Notes: generated from the letters alone by a model not told the origin. 64,000 nt of DNA from Jejuia rubra (GCF_042684665.1 NZ_JBHULY010000014.1:1-64000), one strand, 5' to 3'. Shown: positions 43,296 through 52,876, counted from the first letter of the stretch. Program-made: numbers and translations.

Positions 43296-44195
43296 ATGTT
43301 TTCCTCTAAAAAAAGACTTGATAAGGCCTATAAAAACGCTAAATTTATTGATTTTGATGATGATAGCAAGTTTATACTCTTTAGTGATTGCCACCGGGGC
43401 GACAACAGTTTTGCAGATGATTTTGCCAACAATCGTAATATCTATTTTCATGCTCTAAAACATTATTATGCAGAAGGTTTTCAGTATTGCGAATTGGGTG
43501 ATGGTGACGAACTTTGGGAAAACCTGTCCTTTGAATCCATTTTAAATGCACACAAAAATGTGTACATGTTAATGAAACTGTTCCATAAGGATAGCAGACT
43601 TCACATGATTTGGGGCAACCATGATATGGTATACAGAAATCCCGATTATGTTAAAAAGCATTTATCCTCTTATTTTGACCCAAAAGTGGGCGAAGATGTG
43701 GAATTGTTTGGGGACATTACGTATCACGAAGGCATTGTGCTAAAACATTGCAGAACAGGACAGGAATTGTTTTTAACCCACGGGCATCAAGCGGATTGGT
43801 GGAACTACCTCTTCTGGAAGTGGAGCCGTTTTATGGTTCGAATTCTTTGGAAACCCCTCAACGTTATGGGTATTGCCGACCCCACAAGCCCCGCTAAAAA
43901 CTACAAAGAGTTGATTAAAGTGGAACGCCGCACCAAAAAATGGATATCGGACAACAACAATCTATTAACCATTGCTGGACATACCCACCGCCCCCGTTTC
44001 CCGGAACCCGGGGATATTGCTTTTTTTAACGATGGTAGTTGTGTGCACCCTAGAAGTATTACAGGTTTGGAAATTGAAAACGGCGCTATTTCCTTGATTA
44101 AGTGGCAAATTGCGACCAAAGATGATGGGACTTTGCAGATTGTTAGGGTGTTGTTGGAGGGGCCGAGGAAGTTGGAGGATTATAGAACAGAGTGA
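43296..44195 (+). CDS. Calcineurin-like metallophosphoesterase
   Basis: A 299-residue dinuclear-metal phosphoesterase. The motifs are FSDCHRGDNSF (Asp-X-His block), GDGDELWEN, WGNHDMVY, LTHGHQADWW and AGHTHRPRF, in the standard order. No signal peptide, so cytoplasmic. The overall architecture resembles UDP-2,3-diacylglucosamine hydrolase-type enzymes, but the diagnostic lipid-pocket is not clear. Its stop overlaps the GTG start of the DUF1853 gene. Confidence 0.88.
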   Translation: MFSSKKRLDKAYKNAKFIDFDDDSKFILFSDCHRGDNSFADDFANNRNIYFHALKHYYAEGFQYCELGDGDELWENLSFESILNAHKNVYMLMKLFHKDSRLHMIWGNHDMVYRNPDYVKKHLSSYFDPKVGEDVELFGDITYHEGIVLKHCRTGQELFLTHGHQADWWNYLFWKWSRFMVRILWKPLNVMGIADPTSPAKNYKELIKVERRTKKWISDNNNLLTIAGHTHRPRFPEPGDIAFFNDGSCVHPRSITGLEIENGAISLIKWQIATKDDGTLQIVRVLLEGPRKLEDYRTE

Positions 44196-45004
44196 AATTT
44201 AAGTTGACCAAACTCCAAAAAAGATACGAAGGTTTTTTACGCACCCCTCTTTTGTGGTTTGGTAATGCTGCCTATAATTTGTGGCAATTTGAAATAACTA
44301 CATCTTCTCAAAAAATTGATATTGCTGTTGACAGCGCTCTTCGCCTGGGTAAATATGTGGAACGTTTAGTTTCCTTTCAACTTCAACAAAACAAGAATAT
44401 TTCTGTTTTAGCTGAAAATGTTCAGGTTCAAGAAAATAAAACGACTCTAGGAGAATTGGACTGTTTGCTTTTAAAAGACGGCAAACCCATTCATCTGGAA
44501 GTGATCTATAAATTTTATCTGTATGATTCATCGGTTGGCACTACTGAAATTGAACATTTCGTTGGCCCTAACCGAAAAGATTCTTTGATCCAAAAGCTAA
44601 CGAAGCTTAAAGAAAAGCAACTACCTCTCCTCTATTCTGAAACCTGCAAACCATATCTTAAAAACCTCAACTTAAAATCAGAAGACATTATTCAACGGGT
44701 TTATTTTAAGGCCCAATTGTTTTTGCCTTATTGCAGTCAAAACATTCAATTGAATGCCTTAAACCTAGATTGTATCTACGGATTTTATATCACCCAAAAT
44801 GAACTCGATACTTTTGAAAATTGCAAATTCTATATTCCTTCTAAAAAAGATTGGTTGATTATACCTCATCCCAATGTGGATTGGATAAACTTTAAAGAAT
44901 TAAGAGATATAACGAATGAACTTCTTGAGCAGAAGTATTCTTGTCTTTTTTGGTTGAAACATAAAAGTGGTGTAATAGAAAAAGTGTTTTGGGTGTGGTG
45001 GTAA
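44192..45004 (+). CDS. DUF1853 family protein, nuclease-like
   Basis: A 270-residue protein matching DUF1853. The segment TTLGELDCLLLKDGKPIHLEVIYKFYLYD (about 88-116) has the GELD...hLEVxYK layout of PD-(D/E)XK nuclease-fold proteins (Asp, then Glu-X-Lys with one inserted residue), followed by a conserved VGPNRKDSL motif and PYCSQN. Start is GTG, overlapping the phosphoesterase stop (GTGA), so the two are co-translated. Activity not established. Confidence 0.8.
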   Translation: MKFKLTKLQKRYEGFLRTPLLWFGNAAYNLWQFEITTSSQKIDIAVDSALRLGKYVERLVSFQLQQNKNISVLAENVQVQENKTTLGELDCLLLKDGKPIHLEVIYKFYLYDSSVGTTEIEHFVGPNRKDSLIQKLTKLKEKQLPLLYSETCKPYLKNLNLKSEDIIQRVYFKAQLFLPYCSQNIQLNALNLDCIYGFYITQNELDTFENCKFYIPSKKDWLIIPHPNVDWINFKELRDITNELLEQKYSCLFWLKHKSGVIEKVFWVWW

Positions 45005-45082
45005 GTCGCACGTGCTCCACATGTTAGGATTTAGTTAGTGGAAGCAAAATTCCTTTTAGGTAAGGAACAAAAGAATTAAAAT

Positions 45083-45119
45083 AAAAAGAGGGGTAAATTA
45101 AAAATCCACCCCTCTTTTT
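45083..45119. terminator. Bidirectional terminator
   Basis: AAAAAGAGGGG (45083-45093) pairs with CCCCTCTTTTT ending 45119. It serves the DUF1853 gene on the plus strand and hemD on the minus strand. Confidence 0.85.
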
Positions 45120-45138
45120 ATGCTATATTTTCATGAAA

Positions 45139-45888
45139 CTACTTCCCCTTATTGACCTTCTCAATATACTTTTCCAAAGCCATGGTCATAGATGGTGTTT
45201 CGGGTGTTGGCGCCGCAATATCCACGCGTAAGCCTTTCTCCTCAACGGCTTTTATGGTTGTATTTCCAAATACCGCAATGCGCGTATCGTTTTGCTGAAA
45301 ATCCGGGAAATTCTGAAACAAAGATTCAATACCCGATGGGCTAAAGAACACTAATACATCGTAATACACATTTGCCAAATCCGAAAGATCGCTTACTACA
45401 GTTCTATAAAAAGTAGCCTGTTTCCAGTTTACGCCAAGGGCGTCCAAAGTCTCCAGAATTGTTGGTTTTACTTTATCGGTGTTTGGCAATAAGAATTTCT
45501 CGTCCTTGTATTTTTTGATTAATGGCGATAATTCTGCAAAAGTACGCTTGCCCACATAAATCTTGCGCTTTCTGTACACCACATACTTTTGAAGGTAGTA
45601 CGCCACCGCTTCAGACTGGCAGAAATACTTCATCGTGTCCGGTACTTTAAATCGCATTTCTTCTGCGATCCTGAAAAAGTGATCCACGGCATTTCTACTG
45701 GTAAGTATAATGGCAGTATAGTCGTGCAAGTCAATTTTTTGATGCCTGATCTCTTTGGCTGAAACCCCTTCAACATGAATAAAAGGCCTAAAATCTATTT
45801 TTACTTTATTCTTCTCCTGTAAATCAAAATATGGGGAGTTCTCAATTTTAGGTTCTGGTTGAGATACTAAAATAGTCTTCACTTTCAT
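45139..45888 (-). CDS. hemD: Uroporphyrinogen-III synthase
   Basis: A 249-residue protein with the two-domain HemD pattern: LVSQPEP at the start, AIILTSRNAVDHFF in domain 1, VFFSPSGIESLFQNF and VFGNTTIKAVEEKGLRVDIAAPTPETPSMTMALEKYIE in domain 2. It cyclises hydroxymethylbilane to uroporphyrinogen III in heme synthesis. Sequence identity in the family is low, so the call rests on these spaced motifs and on the DUF4271 neighbour, a usual flavobacterial pairing. Confidence 0.9.
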   Translation of the reverse strand: MKVKTILVSQPEPKIENSPYFDLQEKNKVKIDFRPFIHVEGVSAKEIRHQKIDLHDYTAIILTSRNAVDHFFRIAEEMRFKVPDTMKYFCQSEAVAYYLQKYVVYRKRKIYVGKRTFAELSPLIKKYKDEKFLLPNTDKVKPTILETLDALGVNWKQATFYRTVVSDLSDLANVYYDVLVFFSPSGIESLFQNFPDFQQNDTRIAVFGNTTIKAVEEKGLRVDIAAPTPETPSMTMALEKYIEKVNKGK

Positions 45889-45902
45889 AGGTCCAAAATA
45901 GT

Positions 45903-46550
45903 TTAAAAGGCACTATAAATCGAGTAAATTACTACGTATGGTGCGATTTCGAGAGCGCAAAGATACAAAATAAAATAAAATAAGTTGCTTTTTATTTCAT
46001 TTTGATAGGCTTTAAATGTTGTAAATAAACCACTTATATTCACGATGAAAAGTATTCCGAAAACCGTGTATATCAAAGGAATCGTTGGTGAAAAACTAAA
46101 AATCAACAAAGCGTTGATAGGCAAGAGTAACAAACCCAAATAATTCTTATAACTGATTTTTTGAAACAAATAATCGTCAATTAAATAGTCTATTTCAAAA
46201 AGGCTTCCGATCAGGCGCTCCAAAAGCACTTTGCTCAAAATAAAAACTCCTATACCCACGATTAGCTTCACTATTAACGTTAAATCCATATAGGTTTCAC
46301 CAGTAAACCCTTGAAGACAAAGGGCTAAAAAAATAGCTGAAGAAATAATGAGATTTAAGAATAAGGCACCGTCATAATAATCCAAAAACTTTTGGTCCTT
46401 GCCATAAATTTTAAGGTACTTGGAATTTCCAACAACCATTATAAACTCTCTAAAACGCTTGGGGTCAATACTTTTCGCCACAGCAATAGCTACAAGTCCA
46501 ACTATCAAAAGAATAGTAAAAAGCGTATAAGACGGCACTTCCCTTAGCAT
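45903..46550 (-). CDS. DUF4271 domain membrane protein
   Basis: A 215-residue protein with about six hydrophobic helices (YTLFTILLIVGLVAIAVAKSI at the start, LGLLLLPINALLIFSF in the middle) and the conserved DPKRFREF motif after the first helix. DUF4271 genes usually precede hemD in flavobacteria, as here (14 bases apart). Function unknown. Confidence 0.85.
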   Translation of the reverse strand: MLREVPSYTLFTILLIVGLVAIAVAKSIDPKRFREFIMVVGNSKYLKIYGKDQKFLDYYDGALFLNLIISSAIFLALCLQGFTGETYMDLTLIVKLIVGIGVFILSKVLLERLIGSLFEIDYLIDDYLFQKISYKNYLGLLLLPINALLIFSFSPTIPLIYTVFGILFIVNISGLFTTFKAYQNEIKSNLFYFILYLCALEIAPYVVIYSIYSAF

Positions 46551-46627
46551 GTCGTAAAATTATCATAATTATTGTTTAAGCTATGAAATATTACGAAATT
46601 TTTAAAAAAAAGAAGAGTCGAAAAATG

Positions 46628-46635
46628 TACATTTG
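46628..46635 (+). promoter_or_regulatory. -7 element of the GT2-pyrC operon
   Basis: TACATTTG matches the consensus; no clear TTTG lies 17-20 bases upstream. It would start transcription near 46642 and supports ATG 46686. Confidence 0.5.
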
Positions 46636-46685
46636 CGTCAGTACGAAAACTGTAAATCGTTTTTGTGCTGGATTATCAGATTGAG

Positions 46686-47414
46686 ATGAAGAACGCCGTA
46701 GTTATAATACCTACATACAACGAGATTGAAAATGTTGAGGCAATCATCAGGGCGGTATTTTCAGAATCCAAAGATGTTCATATTCTAATTGTGGATGATA
46801 ATTCCCCGGACGGTACGGCGAAAAAAGTGAAGGCGCTTCAAAAGGAATTCTCAGGTAGATTACACTTAAAGGAAAGAGAGGGCAAGGGTGGTTTAGGAAC
46901 CGCCTATATTCTCGGCTTCAAATGGAGTTTGGTCCGATCTTATGAATACATTTTTGAAATGGATGCCGACTTTTCCCATGACCCCAAAGATTTGAAACGA
47001 CTGTATAAGGCCTGCGCGGTGGACGGTGCCGATATGTCTATCGGGTCGCGATATGTAACCGGTGTAAATGTAGTTAACTGGCCGATGGGCCGGGTGCTGA
47101 TGTCTTATTTGGCATCAAAATATGTACGGCTGGTTACAGGGATGAAAATTAATGATACCACCGCCGGATTTGTATGTTATAAACGCAGGGTTTTGGAGAC
47201 TTTAGACTTAACAAAAATCAAGTTTATCGGTTATGCCTTTCAAATAGAAATGAAATTTAAAACCCACCTAAAACACTTCAAAATTGTGGAAGTTCCAGTT
47301 ATTTTTACCGATAGAGTACGCGGGGAATCCAAATTGAGTTCTGGGATTATTTCCGAAGCTGTTTTTGGTGTCATCTCAATGAAGTTGAAAAGTTTATTTA
47401 AACGTAAAAGCTAA
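46686..47414 (+). CDS. Polyprenol monophosphomannose synthase-type GT2
   Basis: A 242-residue cytoplasmic-facing GT2 enzyme of the dolichol/polyprenol-phosphate mannosyltransferase group. Motifs: VIIPTYNEIENVEAII, LIVDDNSPDGTAKKV, FEMDADFSHDP (DxD metal site), and the DPM-like GSRYVTGVNVVNWP and TAGFVCYKRRVLETL. No membrane anchor, as in the soluble DPM1 type. It probably transfers a sugar from a nucleotide donor to polyprenyl phosphate. ATG 46686 is chosen because the in-frame GTG 46665 lies close to the promoter. It abuts pyrC without a gap. Confidence 0.85.
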   Translation: MKNAVVIIPTYNEIENVEAIIRAVFSESKDVHILIVDDNSPDGTAKKVKALQKEFSGRLHLKEREGKGGLGTAYILGFKWSLVRSYEYIFEMDADFSHDPKDLKRLYKACAVDGADMSIGSRYVTGVNVVNWPMGRVLMSYLASKYVRLVTGMKINDTTAGFVCYKRRVLETLDLTKIKFIGYAFQIEMKFKTHLKHFKIVEVPVIFTDRVRGESKLSSGIISEAVFGVISMKLKSLFKRKS

Positions 47415-48761
47415 ATGAAGTTAAAAAGAACACTTATAAAAAACGCTAAAATTGTAAACGAAGGCACAATTTTTAACGGCGATATATTAATAGAAGGCGA
47501 ATTTATAAAGAGAATTGCGAAGTCAATTAGTGCAAAATCGGCCGATGTACTGGTGATTGACGCCGAAGGTCAACATGTTTTGCCAGGTGCTATAGACGAC
47601 CAAGTACACTTTAGGGAACCTGGGCTGACGCATAAAGCGAACATTGAAACTGAATCCAAAGCGGCCATTGCCGGAGGCATAACGTCCTTTATCGAAATGC
47701 CAAATACAAATCCTCAGACCACCACAATTGAGAAGCTTAATGAAAAATTTAAGATAGCGGAGAAAACCTCCTCAGCCAATTATTCCTTTATGTTTGGTGG
47801 CACCAATGATAATTTGGATGAGATTTTAAAGGTGGACGAAACGGCAGTTGCCGGATTAAAATTATTTCTCGGGTCTTCCACAGGAAATATGCTCGTGGAC
47901 GACCCGAAGGTTTTAGAGAAAATCTTCAAAAGCACCAATATGGTGATTTCGGTGCATTGTGAAGACGAGGCGACAATAAAAAAGAATATGAAAGCCCATT
48001 TAGACGAATATGGGGAGGATATTCCTATTGAAAAACACCCCATCATACGGAGTGAAGAGGCCTGCTATTTGTCTTCTTCCCAGGCTATTGAGTTGGCAAA
48101 AAAAACGGGGGCGAGACTGCACGTTTTTCATTTGTCCACCGGAAAGGAAACCAATTTGTTTACCAATAAAATTCCGTTAAAGGACAAAAAGATTACGGCC
48201 GAGGTATGCATCCATCACCTGTGGTTTTCAGATGAAGACTACAAGAATAAAGGCACGCTTATTAAATGGAATCCGGCCGTAAAAACCAAAAACGACCGAG
48301 AGCAACTGTGGGAAGCTCTTTTGGATGACCGCATTGACGTTATTGCAACTGACCATGCGCCACATACTATGGAAGAGAAGAAAAACGTTTATACAAAAGC
48401 ACCTTCCGGCGGGCCATTGGTGCAACATGCGTTGCCTGCCATGTTGGAAATGTTTCATAAAGGTAAGATTTCCATCGAAAAAATTGTGGAAAAAATGTGC
48501 CATAACCCGGCCATTTTATTTCAGGTGGAACGTCGCGGATATATCAAAGAAGGCTATTATGCCGATTTGGTGTTTGTGGATTTAAATAGCCCCTGGACGG
48601 TGAAAAAGGAAAATATTTTATACAAATGCGGTTGGTCTCCTTTTGAAGGGTCTACCTTTAAATCTAGAATTACGCATACCTTTTTAAATGGTACTTTGGT
48701 ATATCGAAATTTTAAATTTTTGAATGTAAAATCGGCCAAAAGGCTCACTTTTAATAGATAA
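47415..48761 (+). CDS. pyrC: Dihydroorotase
   Basis: A 448-residue amidohydrolase catalysing ring closure of carbamoyl aspartate in pyrimidine synthesis. It has AIDDQVHFREPGLTHK, AGLKLFLGSSTG (candidate carboxylated Lys149), ISVHCEDE, LHVFHLSTGKE and VIATDHAPHT. The usual HxH metal pair is QVH here: Gln63 and His65. This is a Bacteroidota trait in proteins I remember, including the Porphyromonas enzyme, so it is not a defect of this gene. Long type-I-like enzyme, translated right after the GT2 gene. Confidence 0.92.
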   Translation: MKLKRTLIKNAKIVNEGTIFNGDILIEGEFIKRIAKSISAKSADVLVIDAEGQHVLPGAIDDQVHFREPGLTHKANIETESKAAIAGGITSFIEMPNTNPQTTTIEKLNEKFKIAEKTSSANYSFMFGGTNDNLDEILKVDETAVAGLKLFLGSSTGNMLVDDPKVLEKIFKSTNMVISVHCEDEATIKKNMKAHLDEYGEDIPIEKHPIIRSEEACYLSSSQAIELAKKTGARLHVFHLSTGKETNLFTNKIPLKDKKITAEVCIHHLWFSDEDYKNKGTLIKWNPAVKTKNDREQLWEALLDDRIDVIATDHAPHTMEEKKNVYTKAPSGGPLVQHALPAMLEMFHKGKISIEKIVEKMCHNPAILFQVERRGYIKEGYYADLVFVDLNSPWTVKKENILYKCGWSPFEGSTFKSRITHTFLNGTLVYRNFKFLNVKSAKRLTFNR

Positions 48762-49267
48762 TGCTCAAAAAGCTAAGTTTACTTTTATGTGTCTTAATGG
48801 GAATAACTTCCTGTTATAAATACAACAGGCCAGAGAAGCCAGAACCTTTGCTAACGAAGGAAAAGATGGCTCATATCCTTATCGATTTAAAGATAATTAA
48901 CGCAGTTACCGGTTTGGACAAAAGGGTGTTGGACAGTGCCAATGTTACGGCGGATGGATATATTTATAAGAAATACAATATTGATAGCATCCAATTTGCG
49001 CAAAACAATGCCTATTACGCCTACTATGTTGATGAATATGAGGAGATTTACGCTTTGGCAAAAGACAGCTTGGATAAGTTAAAAGCTAAGTATGATTCTA
49101 TTGTAAAAATTGAAAAAGAAGCGAAAAAAATCAAAGATTCATTACAACGAATAGAAAAAGATTCTTTGAAGAACATTCAGAAGGAAACTATTAAGGAATT
49201 AGAGGGGCTTGAGATCGAAGCAGAACTTATTGAACCGATTTCAGATACTGATTTGACACCTCAGTAA
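48761..49267 (+). CDS. DUF4296 lipoprotein
   Basis: A 168-residue lipoprotein (signal ending VLMGITSCYK) with the DUF4296 core: LLTKEKMAHILIDLKIINAVTG, then YKKYNIDSIQFAQNNAYYAYYVDEYEEIY. The C-terminal third is a Lys/Glu-rich coiled coil. It overlaps the pyrC stop by one base and converges with the epimerase gene, overlapping it by 41 bases. Function unknown. Confidence 0.87.
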   Translation: MLKKLSLLLCVLMGITSCYKYNRPEKPEPLLTKEKMAHILIDLKIINAVTGLDKRVLDSANVTADGYIYKKYNIDSIQFAQNNAYYAYYVDEYEEIYALAKDSLDKLKAKYDSIVKIEKEAKKIKDSLQRIEKDSLKNIQKETIKELEGLEIEAELIEPISDTDLTPQ

Positions 49268-50237
49268 TACAGTCATCAATTGATGAAAATTGATAGTTCA
49301 GATCTCTGTTTATTTTAGCACTGCTGTATTCATGAGGTTTGCTAAGTGAATGCGCTAGATGTTTGGTCAATACTCTTCGCTTTCCCGTTATTTTATGTTT
49401 TAACCAATCCAAGCGCCATGCTATATTCAAAAGCCAAGGTTTAGCTTGTTTTTTTGGAATTCTTGAGTTTAAAGATTTGGCCAAGGTTTGCAAAAACCTT
49501 TGGTAGCACCAATTTTCGGCAACTAGAATGTAACGTTGATTTTTAATATCACTTTTTAAGAGCTCTATCATAACTTTCACTACATCTTGGACTGCAACTA
49601 GTCCCACACTTCCAGCAGTATAATAACTAATCCCATTGTAGGCTCTTTTAAACAAATTTCCCGAACCGTAACTCCAAATTCCGGCGCCTAAAACAACTCC
49701 TGGATTGACAACAACGGCATCCAAACCTTCTTGGGTGCCACGCCAAACTTCCATCTCAGCTCCATATTTTGTTATGGCATACACGCTATGGTCTTCCTCG
49801 GGATTATAGGCAGTTTCCTCAGTAATCGTTTCACCATTTAAGGGGCTACCTGTAGTAGCAATTGAGCTAACATAACACAATTTTTTAACTCCATTTGCCA
49901 TACTGAGATTTACCACATTGGCTGTACCCTCAATGTTAGTGCGTCGAAGCAGTTGGTATTTATCTGGTTCAAAAGACACAAAGGCGGCGCAATGATACAC
50001 GTATTCCACACCTTTTAAAACGACATCCAATGCTGGGATATCTAAAATATCGGCTTTAACCCATTCAATGCGGTTAAAAATAGGCTGATAGTTGTCCGAG
50101 TACGTTGAGAATATATGTTTTACGTTTTCAAGTTTCCGTTCCGTTCTGTAAATCGCTCGAACAGTTTCTTTGGAAGTCGCCAATTGATATAACAAATGCG
50201 CTCCTAACAAACCAGTGCCCCCTGTGACTAAAACCAT
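49227..50237 (-). CDS. NAD-dependent epimerase/dehydratase (extended SDR)
   Basis: A 336-residue extended short-chain dehydrogenase. The nucleotide-binding TGGTGLLGAHLLYQL is at the N terminus, VYHCAAFVSF in the middle, and the catalytic YAITKYGAE (Tyr-X3-Lys) near 155. The pattern is that of dihydroflavonol-reductase/3-beta-HSD-like SDRs. ATG 50237 gives the standard start. An upstream in-frame ATG (50276) is less likely. Substrate unknown. Confidence 0.87.
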   Translation of the reverse strand: MVLVTGGTGLLGAHLLYQLATSKETVRAIYRTERKLENVKHIFSTYSDNYQPIFNRIEWVKADILDIPALDVVLKGVEYVYHCAAFVSFEPDKYQLLRRTNIEGTANVVNLSMANGVKKLCYVSSIATTGSPLNGETITEETAYNPEEDHSVYAITKYGAEMEVWRGTQEGLDAVVVNPGVVLGAGIWSYGSGNLFKRAYNGISYYTAGSVGLVAVQDVVKVMIELLKSDIKNQRYILVAENWCYQRFLQTLAKSLNSRIPKKQAKPWLLNIAWRLDWLKHKITGKRRVLTKHLAHSLSKPHEYSSAKINRDLNYQFSSIDDCITEVSNQYLKSVQ

Positions 50238-50342
50238 AGGGCGAAAATAATGAATATTAATAACTGCACAGTCCATGGTTTTAAGTTGATTTCAGAAATT
50301 AATTTGATACCCTTTTATGGCACCCATTTATAAGCGTCTTTT

Positions 50343-50350
50343 TATATTTG
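50343..50350 (+). promoter_or_regulatory. -7 element of tyrS
   Basis: TATATTTG matches the consensus and lies 25 bases before the ATG. A good -33 element is not evident. Confidence 0.45.
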
Positions 50351-50375
50351 CGCTAGTTTTCAAAATTATCAAAGC

Positions 50376-51671
50376 ATGAAGAAGAATTTTGTTGAAGAAT
50401 TGACTTGGCGGGGTATGATCCATACGGTAATGCCCGGTGCGGAAGAACATTTAATGGAGGGGATGCGAAGCGCTTATGTTGGCTTTGACCCTACGGCGGA
50501 TTCTTTACATATTGGAAACTTAGTGCCCATAATGCTTTTGGCGCATTACCAACGTTGTGGGCATAAACCCATTGCATTGGTGGGTGGTGCCACTGGAATG
50601 ATTGGAGACCCGTCAGGAAAATCGAGTGAACGTAATTTGCTGGACGAAAAGACATTGCGCCATAACCAAGAAGCCATAAAAAAACAGTTGGCCCATTTTC
50701 TGGACTTTGAAAGCGATACCGAAAATGCGGCCGAGTTGGTCAATAACTACGATTGGATGAAGGAATTCTCGTTTTTGGAGTTTATCCGAGATGTAGGGAA
50801 GCATATCACCGTAAATTATATGATGGCCAAGGATTCAGTAAAAAACAGGATTTCATCCGATGATTCCGAAGGGATGAGCTTTACCGAGTTTACCTATCAA
50901 TTGGTGCAGGGCTACGACTTTTTGCATTTGTATCGAGCTAATAATTGTTCCATTCAAATGGGCGGGAGCGACCAATGGGGGAATATCACCACGGGTACCG
51001 AATTGATTCGCCGTATCGGAGCAGGTAAAGGTTATGCCATCACCTGCCCATTGATTACTAAATCCGACGGTTCAAAATTTGGAAAGTCTGAAGGCGGTAA
51101 TGTTTGGTTGGATGCGAATAGAACTTCACCCTATAAATTCTACCAATATTGGTTGAATTCAAGTGATGAAGATGCCGAAAAGTACATCAAGATTTTTACC
51201 TTTTTAAATGAAGGGGAAGTTGAAGCTTTGATTTCTGAGCATAAAGAAGCACCGCATTTGCGAGTTTTACAAAAGCGTTTGGCCGAAGAGATCACACAGA
51301 TGGTGCATTCCAAATCGGAATTGGACAATGCCATAAAAGCAAGTAATATTTTATTTGGAAAGTCCACAAGTGAAGATTTAAAAGAACTAGATGAAAAAAC
51401 CTTTTTGGATGTTTTTGAAGGGGTACCACGAACCGAAATTGACAAATCTGAAATCGAGGCAGGATTGGATATGATTGGTGCGCTGGCCGAAAAGGGAAGC
51501 TTTTTGAAATCTAACGGAGAAGCGAGGCGTGCACTAAAAGAAAACTCGATTTCAGTAAATAAAGAAAAGGTGAACGAAGCCTTCAAAATCACTAAGGAAG
51601 ACTTGATAAACGAAAAGTTTGTGCTGTTACAACGCGGTAAAAAGAACTACTTTGTAATCACTGTAAAATAA
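50376..51671 (+). CDS. tyrS: Tyrosine-tRNA ligase
   Basis: A 431-residue class I aminoacyl-tRNA synthetase. The HIGN motif is at 45-48, KFGKS at 234-238, and MGGSDQWGNITTG binds tyrosine. The C-terminal S4 RNA-binding domain (about 365-430) holds LKSNGEARRALKENSISVNKEKV. It charges tRNA(Tyr) in translation. It is monocistronic and followed by a perfect hairpin. Confidence 0.97.
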   Translation: MKKNFVEELTWRGMIHTVMPGAEEHLMEGMRSAYVGFDPTADSLHIGNLVPIMLLAHYQRCGHKPIALVGGATGMIGDPSGKSSERNLLDEKTLRHNQEAIKKQLAHFLDFESDTENAAELVNNYDWMKEFSFLEFIRDVGKHITVNYMMAKDSVKNRISSDDSEGMSFTEFTYQLVQGYDFLHLYRANNCSIQMGGSDQWGNITTGTELIRRIGAGKGYAITCPLITKSDGSKFGKSEGGNVWLDANRTSPYKFYQYWLNSSDEDAEKYIKIFTFLNEGEVEALISEHKEAPHLRVLQKRLAEEITQMVHSKSELDNAIKASNILFGKSTSEDLKELDEKTFLDVFEGVPRTEIDKSEIEAGLDMIGALAEKGSFLKSNGEARRALKENSISVNKEKVNEAFKITKEDLINEKFVLLQRGKKNYFVITVK

Positions 51672-51673
51672 AA

Positions 51674-51699
51674 GAATCCCGACGCTACGGTCGGGATTC
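51674..51699 (+). terminator. Hairpin after tyrS
   Basis: GAATCCCGAC (51674-51683), loop GCTACG and GTCGGGATTC form a perfect ten-pair stem. No T tract follows, so it may be a repeat-derived hairpin acting as a 3' end. Confidence 0.65.
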
Positions 51700-51787
51700 A
51701 CAAACTAACCAACTTACTAAAAATAATCTTTCTTTTATCTTAGCAATCCCTTTGTCGTATTCATTTGCGATTCCTTACAAAATAATT

Positions 51788-52768
51788 TTATAACGCCATT
51801 AAATTGCACCCCCGGATATCGGAATGGTCAAACCGGCCTTTTACTTCAAAATTTCCGTCTTCGTAAACCGTTCCCAAATCTTGGGTAGCGATGAAGGCGC
51901 AGGAGTTGATATTCGCTAAATCAATCACGTTTAAACCACCCGTTTTGCCAATCATTTGAATGCCTAACGGGTCTTCTGTATCCCTAGTTAGCACTTTCAT
52001 CCAATTTGGACATTTGAAGATTCCGTTTCCTTGAGAATAGGCTTGGCTTAAAAGTTCTGTCATGCCGTATTCACTATGCACGTTTTGTACACCAAAACCT
52101 TTTTTAAGGGTAGTGTGTAATTCCTCCCGAATCATTTCTTTTCGACGTCCTTTCATACCCCCGGTTTCCATAATTATGGTGTTTTTCAGTTGAAACGAAT
52201 CGTTTTCAATCAAATCCAATAAAGCAAAAGATACCCCAATGAGGAGCACTTTTTTGCCAACTCTGTCCAATCGCACCAAACGTTCCTTTAAATCCGAGAG
52301 GTTATCTAGAAAAAACCCGCTTTCAGAAGCTTTAGACTTTGCAATTAAATCATTCACCATAAAAACCAATGAAGATCCTTGGCGTTCCAAATAGGAAGGA
52401 AGCAATGCCAAAATCACATAATCTTCAATATTTCCGTAAAATTTCTGAAAACCAGTTCTAAAACTTCTGCGATAAAGTTTCAAATCCGATACATGATGCT
52501 TGCTGGTTTGTTGCCCTGTAGTTCCCGAGCTTTCAAAGATAATTTCAGCATTTGTTTCACCGGAAATAACCTTTCGAGTTTTAAAAAATTCAATGGGCAA
52601 AAATGGAATGCCGTTGATGTTTTTTACATCGCTAGGATGCTTATACAACAAATCACAAAAGGAACGATACACCCTATTCCTTTCAAACTGAAATTCAAAC
52701 ACTTTTAAAGCCAAGGCTTCAAATGCGTCATCAGATTCAATATTGAAAATCGTATTTGGGTCAACCAT
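51788..52768 (-). CDS. LuxE-like acyl-protein synthetase domain protein
   Basis: A 326-residue protein of the LuxE acyl-protein-synthetase / adenylate-forming group. The segment GIPFLPIEFFKTRKVISG and the nucleotide-loop IIFESSGTTGQQTSKHHV (about 80-100) are diagnostic, followed by YLERQGSSLVFMVN and VHSEYGMTELLSQAYS (A5-like motif). Such enzymes activate fatty acids. No luciferase or reductase genes are near, so it has another acyl-activation role, perhaps for a surface product. No operon partner. Confidence 0.82.
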   Translation of the reverse strand: MVDPNTIFNIESDDAFEALALKVFEFQFERNRVYRSFCDLLYKHPSDVKNINGIPFLPIEFFKTRKVISGETNAEIIFESSGTTGQQTSKHHVSDLKLYRRSFRTGFQKFYGNIEDYVILALLPSYLERQGSSLVFMVNDLIAKSKASESGFFLDNLSDLKERLVRLDRVGKKVLLIGVSFALLDLIENDSFQLKNTIIMETGGMKGRRKEMIREELHTTLKKGFGVQNVHSEYGMTELLSQAYSQGNGIFKCPNWMKVLTRDTEDPLGIQMIGKTGGLNVIDLANINSCAFIATQDLGTVYEDGNFEVKGRFDHSDIRGCNLMAL

Positions 52769-52876
52769 GTATTGCTAAAAAGAAGATTCCGAGAATGCCT
52801 AACGGCATCACAAATGTATATAAAATAAAAAAGCATTGCTAAAAGCAACACTTCAAAAAATCAATGGTAAAAATAG

